The position numbers and the translations under genes are program-made. A DNA stretch of 64,000 nt from an uncultured Amaricoccus sp. GTDB taxonomy: Bacteria > Pseudomonadota > Alphaproteobacteria > Rhodobacterales > Rhodobacteraceae. This document shows positions 33,808 through 42,243 of the stretch, one piece after another. The number at the start of each line of letters is the position of its first letter. The stretch's first letter is position 1. The stretch covers positions 16,907 to 80,906 of the forward strand of contig NZ_CALAGI010000141.1 in NCBI RefSeq assembly GCF_937891315.1, given 5' to 3'. Below the pieces are notes generated by a model. It worked only from the letters and a program-made list of their open reading frames with translations. It was not told the DNA's origin and did no database searches.

Positions 33808-35412
33808 TCAGCCCTCCACGGCGCGGCCGCGGGTCGGGAAGAGACCCCGAGGCCGTTTCTGAATGAACAGGATGATGAAGACCAGGATCAGGATCTTGGC
33901 CAGTACCGCGCCGACGAAGGGCTCCATGAACTTGTTGGCGATGCCGAGCGAGAAGGCCGCGGCGAAGGTGCCCCAGAGATTGCCGGCGCCGCCGAACACC
34001 ACGACGAGGAAGCTGTCGATGATATAGGCCTGCCCGAGATTGGGGGAGACATTGTCGATCTGGCTGAGCGCGACGCCCGCCAGCCCGGCGATTCCGGCGC
34101 CGAGGCCGAAGGTCAGCGCATCGACCTTCGCCGTGCGGATGCCCATCTCGGCCGCCATCGGCCGGTTCTGCGTCACCGCCCGCATCTGCAGGCCGAACAG
34201 TGTGCGCTTCAACAGGAGGAGCAGCCCGAGGAACACCGCGAGCGCGAAGATCACGATATAGAAGCGGTTCCAGGTGACGGTCATCTCGCCGACCTGGAAG
34301 GCGCCCGACATCCAGGAGGGGTTGCCGACCTCGCGGTTCGACGGGCCGAACAGGGTGCGCACCGTCTGTTGCAGGATCAGGCTGACCCCCCAGGTGGCGA
34401 GCAACGTCTCCAGCGGCCTTCCGTAGAGGAACCGCACGATCCCCCGTTCGATCCCGACACCGATCGCGCCCGCCACCAGGAAGGCGAGCGGCGTCGCGAT
34501 CAGCAGCGACCAGTCGAAGAGCCCGGGATAATACGTGCGGATAACCTGCTGGGTGAGGTAGGTTGTGTATGCGCCAAGCATGATCAACTCGCCGTGCGCC
34601 ATGTTGATGACGCCCATCACCCCGAAGGTGATGGCGAGGCCGACCGCCGCGAGCAGCAGAACCGATCCGAGCGACACGCCGAACCAGACGTTCTGCGCCA
34701 CGCCCCAGATCGCCCGCGCCCGCTCGATCTCGGCCTTGGCCTCGGTCGCGGCGGCCGCGACCTCCGGCTGATCGGACGATACGTATCTGGTGATCGCGGT
34801 CAGCGAGTCATTGCCGCCCCTGTCCCGCACCACGGCGAGGGCGGCCACCTTGTCGGCGGCCGAGGCGTCGGATTCGAGCATGGCGAGCGCCTGGGCTTCG
34901 CGCAGCGTCTTGGCGACGCCGGAATCCTGCTCCGCCGCCAGAGCCTCGGCGATCGCGGGCAAGGCCTCCGGATCGGCGGCGAGGAAGGCGGCGTTGGCGG
35001 CGGCGAGCCGCTTCGCCGGATCGGGCGACATCAGGGTCAGCGTGCCGATCGCGGCGCGGATCGCCCGGCGCAGCCCGTTGTTCACCCGTATCGGCTCGGT
35101 GCTGCGCGCGGCGACCGGCCCGAGCGCGACACCGGTCAGCGGATCGAACCCGACCGCGCGCCCCCCCTTGCCGGTGACCCGCAGGATCGCGCCATCGGCC
35201 GTGCGTTGCCGAAGCTCACCCGCGGAGAGCGCCTCGAGCAGACCCTCGGCGCGCGGGTCGGTGGTGGCGGCGATCTCCGCCACCACTTCGGCGCGATCGT
35301 TGAAATTTCCGTCCGGGAGCCGCTGGACCAGCTCTTCCAGGGTCTGGGCGGCGACACCCTGCCCCACCAGGGCGAGCCCGATCCAGATGACGACGGCTGC
35401 TAGGAAGCGCAT
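33808..35412 (-). CDS. urtB: Urea ABC transporter permease UrtB
   Basis: 534 residues, a LivH-type permease with the long N-terminal extracytoplasmic extension found in UrtB. A signal peptide (MRFLAAVVIWIGLALVGQGVAAQ) is followed by ~200 residues rich in alanine repeats (VRRLP-like helices), then the membrane domain from ~225 with GLAITFGVMGVINMAHGELIMLGAYTTYLTQ and the urea-type GIANKFMEPFVGAVLAKILILVFIILFIQKRPRGLFP. I chose the ATG at 35412 because it begins the signal peptide; an ATG 12 codons upstream adds a polar leader. A hairpin separates it from urtA. Confidence 0.93.
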   Translation of the reverse strand: MRFLAAVVIWIGLALVGQGVAAQTLEELVQRLPDGNFNDRAEVVAEIAATTDPRAEGLLEALSAGELRQRTADGAILRVTGKGGRAVGFDPLTGVALGPVAARSTEPIRVNNGLRRAIRAAIGTLTLMSPDPAKRLAAANAAFLAADPEALPAIAEALAAEQDSGVAKTLREAQALAMLESDASAADKVAALAVVRDRGGNDSLTAITRYVSSDQPEVAAAATEAKAEIERARAIWGVAQNVWFGVSLGSVLLLAAVGLAITFGVMGVINMAHGELIMLGAYTTYLTQQVIRTYYPGLFDWSLLIATPLAFLVAGAIGVGIERGIVRFLYGRPLETLLATWGVSLILQQTVRTLFGPSNREVGNPSWMSGAFQVGEMTVTWNRFYIVIFALAVFLGLLLLLKRTLFGLQMRAVTQNRPMAAEMGIRTAKVDALTFGLGAGIAGLAGVALSQIDNVSPNLGQAYIIDSFLVVVFGGAGNLWGTFAAAFSLGIANKFMEPFVGAVLAKILILVFIILFIQKRPRGLFPTRGRAVEG

Positions 35413-35494
35413 GGAAACTCCGCGACTGACGCTTGAAACAATTGCCACAATCCACTGGCGTTTCGGGGAAACACCTATGTGGGATCGGAAAGGA

Positions 35495-35519
35495 GCGCGG
35501 ACCCTTCCGGGGTCCGCGC
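35495..35519. promoter_or_regulatory. Intercistronic hairpin between urtA and urtB
   Basis: A perfect 10-bp stem, GCGCGGACCC / GGGTCCGCGC, with a 5-nt loop TTCCG. It begins 16 bases after the urtA stop (minus-strand sense). No T-run follows in that sense (TCCTTTCC), so it is more likely an mRNA-stabilising or attenuating hairpin favouring UrtA than a full terminator. Confidence 0.65.
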
Positions 35520-35535
35520 GTCACGATCGTTCAGG

Positions 35536-36825
35536 TCAGTTCGTCGCGCCGCCGCATTTGCCGGTGGCGACGTTGAAGTTGCCGCAGGACATGGGCGAGC
35601 GCCAGTTGGCGATCAGCTCGGCCGATTCCGGCAGGTAGTCGGACCATTCGTCGCCCAGAACGAGACCGGAGGTTTCCCAGACGGTTGCGATCTGGCCATC
35701 ATCCTGGATCTCGCCGATCAGAACCGGCTTGGTGATGTGATGGTTCGAGCCCATCGACGCGATGCCGCCGGTCAGGTTCGGAACCGCGACGCCTATCATC
35801 GCGTCGAGCACCGGATCGGTGTCGGTGGTGCCGGCCGCCTCGACCGCCTTCACCCACATGTTGAAGCCGATATAGGTGGCTTCCATCGGGTCGTTGGTCA
35901 CGCGGTCATCCGACTTGATGAACTTGTGCCATTTCTCGATGAAGGCCGCGTTCTCGGGCGTATCGACGCTCATGAAGTAGTTCCAGGCCGCCAGATGGCC
36001 GACCAGCGGCTTGGTGTCGAGACCCGCCAGCTCCTCCTCGCCGACCGAGAAGGCGACGACCGGAATATCCTCGGCCGAGATGCCCTGATTGCCGAGCTCC
36101 TTGTAGAACGGCACGTTGGCGTCGCCGTTGATGGTCGAGACCACGGCGGTCTTCTTGCCCTCGGAACCGAACTTCTTGATGTCCGAGACGATGGTCTGCC
36201 AGTCGGAATGACCGAAGGGCGTGTAATTGATCATGATGTCCTCGGGCGCGACGCCCTTGGCCTTGAGATAGGCTTCGAGGATCTGGTTCGTGGTGCGCGG
36301 ATAGACATAGTCTGTGCCCGCGAGCACCCAACGTTCCACGCCCTCGTCGTTCATCAGATAGTCGACCGCCGGGATCGCTTGCTGGTTCGGCGCGGCGCCG
36401 GTGTAGAAGACGTTGCGCTCGCTCTCCTGGCCCTCGTACTGGACCGGATAGAACAGGATCGAATTCAGCTCTTCGAAGACCGGCAGCACCGACTTGCGGC
36501 TGACGGAGGTCCAGCAACCGAAGACCACGTCGACCCCGTTCGCCGCGATCAGTTCACGGGCCTTCTCGGCGAAGAGCGGCCAGTCCGACGCGGGATCGAC
36601 CACCACGGCCTCGAGCTTCTTGCCGAGCAGGCCGCCCTTGGCGTTCTGCTCCTCGACCATCATCAGGACCGCGTCCTTCAGCGTCGTCTCCGAGATCGCC
36701 ATCGTGCCCGACAGCGAATGCAGCACGCCGACCTTGATCGTTTCCTCCTGGGCGAAGGCGGCGCCGGCCCACAGGGCCCCGGCCAAAGCCGCGGAAGTGC
36801 CCAAACACTTGATCTTGCTTATCAT
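35536..36825 (-). CDS. urtA: Urea ABC transporter substrate-binding protein UrtA
   Basis: 429 residues. Signal peptide MISKIKCLGTSAALAGALWAGAAFA, then the mature start QEETIKVGVLHSLSGTMAISETTLKDAVLMM. UrtA-specific wording includes WTSVSRKSVLPVFEELNSILFYPVQYEGQESERNVFYTGAAPNQQ and EATYIGFNMWVKAVEAAGT. It captures urea in the periplasm. The ATG at 36825 begins the signal peptide; the frame extends 17 residues upstream without similarity. It is the first gene of urtABCDE and is probably under nitrogen control (see the palindromes upstream). No urease genes are in the window. Confidence 0.95.
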   Translation of the reverse strand: MISKIKCLGTSAALAGALWAGAAFAQEETIKVGVLHSLSGTMAISETTLKDAVLMMVEEQNAKGGLLGKKLEAVVVDPASDWPLFAEKARELIAANGVDVVFGCWTSVSRKSVLPVFEELNSILFYPVQYEGQESERNVFYTGAAPNQQAIPAVDYLMNDEGVERWVLAGTDYVYPRTTNQILEAYLKAKGVAPEDIMINYTPFGHSDWQTIVSDIKKFGSEGKKTAVVSTINGDANVPFYKELGNQGISAEDIPVVAFSVGEEELAGLDTKPLVGHLAAWNYFMSVDTPENAAFIEKWHKFIKSDDRVTNDPMEATYIGFNMWVKAVEAAGTTDTDPVLDAMIGVAVPNLTGGIASMGSNHHITKPVLIGEIQDDGQIATVWETSGLVLGDEWSDYLPESAELIANWRSPMSCGNFNVATGKCGGATN

Positions 36826-36978
36826 GTACCTCGTCCCGTCGAATGAAGCGCGTGCGTCCGTCTCTAGGCATCTCAACGGGACGCGGAGGTTCCCCCTGCG
36901 TCTTCGCGGCGCGCCGCCACCGCCATCGTCAAGCGCGCCTCAGGCTGCGGCCGGGGGCGAAATCGGTCAAGCGGCATC

Positions 36979-37023
36979 GCACAATTTTCGTGCTGCACTA
37001 AACAATTGCATGAATTTTATGCT
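36979..37023 (-). promoter_or_regulatory. Cluster of NtrC-like palindromes upstream of urtA
   Basis: Three adjacent dyads. Positions 36979-36993 read GCAC-N7-GTGC; 36994-37010 read TGCACTAAACAATTGCA (GCAC-N7-TTGC); 37007-37023 read TGCATGAATTTTATGCT (GCAT-N7-ATGC). The known NtrC enhancer consensus is GCAC-N7-GTGC. They lie 154-198 bases upstream of the urtA start, a normal enhancer distance. I could not find a clean sigma-54 -24/-12 element between them and urtA. The rest of 36826-37297 (472 bases) holds no gene that I can support; its AT-rich core is this cluster. Confidence 0.55.
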
Positions 37024-37297
37024 GTGTTGTATGGGATTCACTATTTCGAGATCATAATGCAAGCAGCGAGTGGCCGCGCATCACGGCGCGAGTTGCGGGA
37101 TCTCCAGGATCAGATTGCGGCGCGCGGCATGGGCAAAGGCCGCCTGCCCGTTGGCGGTCACCATGAAAGCGGCCACCAGCCCGATCGGGCCCCCTTGCGC
37201 ACAGGCAACCTCATCGGCGCGCCGGTCAATGCCGGACCGTTGACACGGACCGCGGCGCGGCCCACGAACGTGAGCGACCCCCCAAAACCCCGGAGAC

Positions 37298-37750
37298 ATG
37301 ATGACCGTCTGGATCTATCCCGTGATCGCGGCGCTGCTCGGCGCGCTCCTGACCGTCCAGCCGCTGGTGAACGCGATCCTGGCCCGATCGGTGGGCAATC
37401 CGCTGGCGGCGACGACGGTCTCGGTGCTGGTTTCCTTCCTGAGCGCGCTCCTCCTGCTGGCCGCGACCGGACGGGTCACCGACCTCGGGCGGGCGGTGAC
37501 GGCGCCGGTGCCCTGGTGGGTCTATCTCGCCGGCATCGCCGGCTCCGCCTTCGTGCTCGGCGCGATCATGATCGCGCCGGTGATCGGCGGCGCGGCGTTT
37601 TTCGTCTGCGTGGTGGCGGGACAACTGATCGGCGCGACGCTCGGCGACCATTTCGGCATCCTCGGCCTCGCCGAGCGGCCGGTCTCGATCGAGCGGCTGG
37701 CCGGTCTGGCGCTGGTGCTCGGCGGCGCGATCCTGGTGCAGCGTGGCTGA
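37298..37750 (+). CDS. DMT-type small membrane transporter (DUF606/YdcZ family)
   Basis: 150 residues with five hydrophobic helices. The opening WIYPVIAALLGALLTVQPLVNAILARSVGNPLAATTVSVLVSF and the middle GGAAFFVCVVAGQLIGATLGDHFGILGL match the DUF606/YdcZ family, a half-size relative of drug/metabolite transporters that likely functions as a dimer. The substrate is unknown. It is divergent from the urt operon across a 470-base spacer and converges on dxs. The frame begins at two consecutive ATGs; either is possible. Confidence 0.85.
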   Translation: MMTVWIYPVIAALLGALLTVQPLVNAILARSVGNPLAATTVSVLVSFLSALLLLAATGRVTDLGRAVTAPVPWWVYLAGIAGSAFVLGAIMIAPVIGGAAFFVCVVAGQLIGATLGDHFGILGLAERPVSIERLAGLALVLGGAILVQRG

Positions 37751-37829
37751 GCCGGACCCCGACGCGGAACGCGGGTAACGGTCCCCGGAGGGCGTTTCCG
37801 TCAAGTGAACAGGTTTTTCGCGTTGGCAC

Positions 37830-39767
37830 TTAGGCCCGACGACCGCCGATCTGAGCGATGTCCAGCACGTCGAGCACCTTTGCCTCGATCTGCTCGGCGT
37901 TCATCCCGGCGACGGCGTACATGCGTGCTGGGCTGTCCTGGTCGATGAAAGTGTCGGGAAAGACCATGGAGCGGAATTTCAGGCCGCGGTCGAACACGCC
38001 GGCCTCCGCCAGCAACTGCGCGACATGGCTGCCGAAGCCGCCGATCGCGCCCTCCTCGATGGTGATCAGCGCCTGATGGCCGGCGGCGAGGCGCAGGATC
38101 AGGTCGCGGTCGAGCGGCTTGGCAAAGCGCGCATCGGCGATGGTCGGGCGGATGCCGCGCGCGCCGAGCGCCTCGGCGGCCTTCAGGCATTCCGCGAGCC
38201 GGGCGCCGAAGGACAGGATCGCGACCCCCGCACCCTCCAGCACCACCCGCCCCTTGCCGATTTCCAGTGGCCGGCCGCGCTCCGGCATCTCGACGCCAAC
38301 CCCCTCGCCCCGCGGAAAGCGGAAGGCGCTCGGCCGGTCGTCGATGGCGGCCGCGGTGGCGACCATATGAACCAGCTCCGCCTCGTCCGCCGCCGCCATC
38401 ACCACGAAATCCGGCAGGTTGGCGAGGAAGGCGACATCGAAGGCACCGGCGTGGGTCGGCCCGTCCGCGCCGACGAGGCCGGCGCGATCGATGGCGAAGC
38501 GCACCGGCAGCCGCTGGATCGCCACGTCATGAACCACCTGATCATAGCCGCGCTGCAGGAAGGTCGAATAGATCGCGCAGAACGGCTTCATCCCCGCGGC
38601 GGCCATGCCGGCGCAGAAGGTGACGCCATGCTGCTCGGCGATGCCGACGTCGAAGCAGCGTTTCGGGAACCGCTCGGCGAAGAGATCGAGGCCGGTGCCG
38701 TCCGGCATCGCGGCGGTCACCGCGACGATCCGTTCGTCCGCCTCGGCCTCGCGGATCAGGCTCCGGGCAAAGACCTTGGTGTAGGCCGGTGCGTTCGAGG
38801 GCGCCTTGGCCTGGGCGCCGGTGACAACGTCGAACTTGCCGACGCCGTGGTACTTGTCGGAGGCGCGCTCCGCCGGGGCATAGCCCTTGCCCTTCCGGGT
38901 CAGGGCGTGGATCAGCACCGGCCCGTGGGCGCGGGCCTTGACCGCGCGCAGGATCGACAGCAGCTGTTCCATGTCGTGCCCGTCGACCGGACCGATGTAG
39001 GAAAATCCGAGATCCTCGAACAACCGTCCACCGACGGTCGCGGCCTTGACGAGATCGCGCGCCCGTTTCGCCCCCTCGCGAAAGGGTCCGGGCAGCAGGC
39101 TGACCGCGCCCTTCGCGGCGGCGTAGAGATCCTGGAACGGCTCGCCCGCGTAGATCCGCGACAGATAGGAGGACATTGCGCCGACCGGCGGGGCGATCGA
39201 CATCTCGTTGTCGTTCAGGATGACGAACAGCCGTTCCTTCATGTGACCGGCGTTGTTCAGCGCCTCATAGGCCATGCCGGCCGACATCGCGCCGTCGCCG
39301 ATCACGCAGACCACCTCGCCCACGTCCGGCGCGCCAAGATCGCGGGCGACCGCGTAGCCGAGGCCCGCCGAGATCGAGGTCGAGGAATGCGCCGCGCCGA
39401 AGGCGTCGTAGGGGCTTTCCGCGCGCTTGGTAAAGCCCGAAAGCCCGCCCCCGGCGCGCAGCGTACGGATCCGGTCGCGCCGCCCGGTCAGGATCTTGTG
39501 CGGATAGCACTGATGGCCGACATCCCAGATCAGTTTGTCGGTCGGCGTGTTGAAGACCGCGTGGATCGCGACGGTCAGCTCGACCACCCCAAGTCCGGCG
39601 CCGAGATGTCCGCCGGTCACACTGACCGCCGAGATGGTCTCCGCGCGCAACTCCTCCGCCACCCGGGCGAGATCGGCGTTTGACAGGCCACGCAGATCGG
39701 CGGGCACCGCGATACGGTCGAGAAACGGGGTGCGAGGCGCGGAAACGGTGCCGGTGCCGTCGGTCAT
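37830..39767 (-). CDS. dxs: 1-deoxy-D-xylulose-5-phosphate synthase
   Basis: 645 residues, a thiamine-diphosphate enzyme that joins pyruvate and glyceraldehyde 3-phosphate in the first step of the MEP isoprenoid pathway. Visible motifs are GGHLGAGLGVVELTVAIHAVF, DVGHQCYPHKILTGR and the ThDP-binding GDGAMSAGMAYEALNNAG. The pyrimidine-binding domain has DVGIAEQHGVTFCAGMA, and the transketolase C domain ends in QIGGRRA. Length and order are normal. It is the last gene of the HDAC-xseB-ispA-dxs operon, 11 bases after ispA. Confidence 0.97.
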   Translation of the reverse strand: MTDGTGTVSAPRTPFLDRIAVPADLRGLSNADLARVAEELRAETISAVSVTGGHLGAGLGVVELTVAIHAVFNTPTDKLIWDVGHQCYPHKILTGRRDRIRTLRAGGGLSGFTKRAESPYDAFGAAHSSTSISAGLGYAVARDLGAPDVGEVVCVIGDGAMSAGMAYEALNNAGHMKERLFVILNDNEMSIAPPVGAMSSYLSRIYAGEPFQDLYAAAKGAVSLLPGPFREGAKRARDLVKAATVGGRLFEDLGFSYIGPVDGHDMEQLLSILRAVKARAHGPVLIHALTRKGKGYAPAERASDKYHGVGKFDVVTGAQAKAPSNAPAYTKVFARSLIREAEADERIVAVTAAMPDGTGLDLFAERFPKRCFDVGIAEQHGVTFCAGMAAAGMKPFCAIYSTFLQRGYDQVVHDVAIQRLPVRFAIDRAGLVGADGPTHAGAFDVAFLANLPDFVVMAAADEAELVHMVATAAAIDDRPSAFRFPRGEGVGVEMPERGRPLEIGKGRVVLEGAGVAILSFGARLAECLKAAEALGARGIRPTIADARFAKPLDRDLILRLAAGHQALITIEEGAIGGFGSHVAQLLAEAGVFDRGLKFRSMVFPDTFIDQDSPARMYAVAGMNAEQIEAKVLDVLDIAQIGGRRA

Positions 39768-39778
39768 GCCAGTCTCCT

Positions 39779-40666
39779 TCAGGCGCCGCGGGCCAGGGCG
39801 AACTCGGCGGCGTTTCGCAGGTTCCCGGCGGCCGAGCCATAGGGCACCAGAGTGTCGCAGGCGCGCGCGACGAGTTCCTCGGCCAGCCCGCGCGCCCGGT
39901 CGATGCCAAGCAGCGAGACGAAGGTCGCCTTGCCGGCCGCGGCGTCCTTGCGCAGCCGCTTGCCCGTCACCTCGGGATCGCCCTCGACATCGAGGATATC
40001 GTCGCGGATCTGGAAGGCGAGGCCGAGGTCGGCGGCGTAGGCGCGCAGGGGCGCGATGTCGGACCGGCCGAGCACCGCGCCTGATTCCGCCGCCCAGATA
40101 ATGAGCGCCCCGGTCTTCAGCCCCTGCAGCGCGCTGATCTGCTCGAGATCGAGCGGCGCGGCCGCGGTCTCGGCGGCGATGTCGAGCGCCTGGCCACCGA
40201 CCATGCCCATCGCCCCCGCCGCCTGGGCGAGCCGCGTGATCAGCCGCACCTGCAGTCTGGGGTCAATCGCACCCTGTGGCGAGGCGAGGATCTCGAAGGC
40301 GAGCGCCTGAAGCGCGTCGCCAGCCAGGACCGCCGTCGCTTCGTCCCATTTCACGTGCACGGTTGGTTGGCCGCGGCGCAGGTCGTCATCGTCCATACAG
40401 GGCAGGTCGTCATGGATCAGGCTGTAGGCATGGACGCATTCGACCGCCGCGGCTGCCCGCAAGGCCTGGGCCGGCGGAACGCGGAAGAGCGCGGCGCTCT
40501 CCATCGCGAGATAGGCGCGCATCCGCTTGCCGCCCGACAGCGCGCCATGCCGCATCGCCGCCCCGAGCGTTGTGTCGGCCGCCGGCAACAGCGTTTCGAG
40601 CAGCGCCTCTACGCTGGCGGCCGCGTCGCCGAGGCGCGCGTGGAAGGCCGGGGCATCGGGCTGCAT
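39779..40666 (-). CDS. ispA: Farnesyl/geranyl diphosphate synthase (polyprenyl synthetase)
   Basis: 295 residues. The first aspartate-rich motif is DDLPCMDDDDLRRG, with the extra residues between the aspartates typical of bacterial short-chain synthases; the second is FQIRDDILDVEGD. KRMRAYL and GALI near the KT motif are also present. It condenses IPP with DMAPP to give a C15 product, or possibly a C20 one, since chain length is not certain from sequence. The ATG at 40666 follows the xseB stop by four bases; the upstream in-frame extension is xseB read out of phase. Confidence 0.94.
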   Translation of the reverse strand: MQPDAPAFHARLGDAAASVEALLETLLPAADTTLGAAMRHGALSGGKRMRAYLAMESAALFRVPPAQALRAAAAVECVHAYSLIHDDLPCMDDDDLRRGQPTVHVKWDEATAVLAGDALQALAFEILASPQGAIDPRLQVRLITRLAQAAGAMGMVGGQALDIAAETAAAPLDLEQISALQGLKTGALIIWAAESGAVLGRSDIAPLRAYAADLGLAFQIRDDILDVEGDPEVTGKRLRKDAAAGKATFVSLLGIDRARGLAEELVARACDTLVPYGSAAGNLRNAAEFALARGA

Positions 40667-40670
40667 GGTG

Positions 40671-40904
40671 TCAGCCGATATCGACGGGGCGCGCGCCGAT
40701 CCGACCGTCGGGACCTTGGGTGATTTCCGCGACCCGCGCCTCGGCGGCCTTGAGCTTGTCTTCGCAATGTCCGCGCAGCTCCGCGCCGCGGGCATAGAGC
40801 GCGATCGATTCCTCGAGCGGCACGTCGCCGGATTCCAGGCGGGCGACCACCTGCTCCAGTTCCTGCAGCGCCGTCTCGAAGCTCAGTTCCGCGACCTCAG
40901 CCAT
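40671..40904 (-). CDS. xseB: Exodeoxyribonuclease VII small subunit
   Basis: 77 residues, a helical hairpin protein. The family signature is LSFETALQELEQVVARLESGDVPLEESIALYARGAEL. It forms with XseA (not in the window) the single-strand nuclease ExoVII. Its start overlaps the end of the HDAC-like gene by eight bases, and ispA follows four bases after its stop. Confidence 0.96.
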   Translation of the reverse strand: MAEVAELSFETALQELEQVVARLESGDVPLEESIALYARGAELRGHCEDKLKAAEARVAEITQGPDGRIGARPVDIG

Positions 40905-41835
40905 ACCCGCGTTCCATCAAGGCCCGTACGTGCGTCGCCGCCGACGACGCGAGCGAGCCCAGATCATATCCACCTTCCAATGTCGAGACGACGCGGCCCT
41001 GGCAGACGCGATCGGCGACGTCGCACAGTCGGTTGGTGGCCCATGCGAAGTCGGCCTCGGTCAGGTTGAGATTGGCCAGCGGGTCGTGCGCATGGGCGTC
41101 GAAGCCGGCGGAGATGAAGATCATCTGCGGCTTGAACGCCTCCAGCGCCGGCAGGACGCGCGACAGCATCCCGGCGCGGAACACCTGGCCGCTCGCGCCC
41201 GCCGGCAGCGGCACATTGACGATCTGGCCGAAGGCGCCGGTCTCGTCGGCCGCGCCGGTTCCGGGGTAGAGCGGCATCTGCTGGGTCGAGGCGAAGAAGA
41301 TGCGCGGATCGTTCCAGACGAGATCCTGCGTGCCGTTTCCGTGATGCACATCGAAGTCGACGATGCCGACGCGTTCCAGCCCGTGCGCCTCGAGCGCGTG
41401 GCGGGCGCCGATCACCACGTTGCCGAAGAAGCAGAAACCCATCGCGGTGCGGGTCTCCGCGTGGTGGCCCGGCGGGCGGATGGCACAGAAGGCATTGCGA
41501 ACCTCGCCGGCCATCACCATGTCGACCGCCGCGCAGAGCGCGCCGGCCCCGCGGCGGGCCGCGGTCAGCGTCCAGGGGCCGATGAAGGTGTCGCCGTCGA
41601 TCGAGGAAAGGCCCTGTGTCGGCGACTGGGCGACGAGCGCGGCGAGATGCTCCGCCGGATGCGCGCGAAGGATCTGGGCATCCGCGGCCAAGGGCGCGTC
41701 GACCCGCACCAGATAGGCGAATTCCTCGCCTTCGAGCGCGGCCAGCACGGCGAGCAGGCGACCCACCTGCTCCGGGTGGTCCGGCGGGGTTACGTGGGCG
41801 AGGCAATCGGAATGGGTGAGGAGCGCGGTGGACAT
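40897..41835 (-). CDS. Histone-deacetylase-family amidohydrolase (acetylpolyamine amidohydrolase type)
   Basis: 312 residues of the arginase/deacetylase fold. All catalytic hallmarks are visible: the tandem histidines in RPPGHHAE (~120-127), the zinc ligands in GIVDFDVHHGNGTQD (~157-171), and a later aspartate in FISAGFDAHAHDPLANL, with the terminal STLEGGYDLGSLA glycine-rich loop. Bacterial members deacetylate small acetylated amines rather than histones. It is first in a conserved alphaproteobacterial operon with xseB, ispA and dxs. Confidence 0.93.
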   Translation of the reverse strand: MSTALLTHSDCLAHVTPPDHPEQVGRLLAVLAALEGEEFAYLVRVDAPLAADAQILRAHPAEHLAALVAQSPTQGLSSIDGDTFIGPWTLTAARRGAGALCAAVDMVMAGEVRNAFCAIRPPGHHAETRTAMGFCFFGNVVIGARHALEAHGLERVGIVDFDVHHGNGTQDLVWNDPRIFFASTQQMPLYPGTGAADETGAFGQIVNVPLPAGASGQVFRAGMLSRVLPALEAFKPQMIFISAGFDAHAHDPLANLNLTEADFAWATNRLCDVADRVCQGRVVSTLEGGYDLGSLASSAATHVRALMERGYG

Positions 41836-42243
41836 GGCGCGACATTAGGCATTCGCCGCGCGACTTTCAAAGCCTATTCGAGGCCAATATCGAGGCACTG
41901 TCCCGGGATCTGATTCCAGAGCGATCGCATTTGGCGTGGCACTCGCTTTTCGTGCGATCCGCGGGCGGATCGCGCGGCCGCGCGCCCGGAGGAAACCCCG
42001 AAGGGCGCGAGGGGCGCGCATCCCCCGGACCTTTGGAGTCCGTTATGGGCATGTCCGGAATGACCGTCGCAGACGGTCGAGGCCATGAAGGGAAGGATAC
42101 AGGAAGTAGAGCGCCAGATGCGATCGCCCGGAGGCCGGTTCGCCGTCCGCTTGACTTCGCGCGGGCGGCCGGCCCAGAGTTCGGCCAAGCGACGACGAGG
42201 CGGGACACCCGCCCGCGCCGAACTGTCCCGGGAGGACCATTTC
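41836..42243. other. Intergenic stretch, 408 bases, upstream of HDAC operon and FAH-like gene
   Basis: Divergent spacer with no gene I can support. It should hold promoters for the HDAC-xseB-ispA-dxs operon and the FAH-like gene. A perfect 7-bp hairpin, GACCGTC-GCA-GACGGTC, lies at 42062-42078 without a T-run on either side; a weaker CGGAC/GTCCG repeat sits just before it. The final bases, CCGGGAGGACCATTTC, supply a strong ribosome-binding site for the next gene. Confidence 0.5.

Noticed and set aside
36826..36978. Sigma-54 promoter (-24 GG / -12 GC) for urtA
   Set aside because: No stretch with the required GG-N10-GC spacing and flanking consensus was found on the minus strand.
37751..37829. 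Possible terminator between the converging DMT-type gene and dxs
   Set aside because: Only short imperfect repeats and no T-run on either strand.
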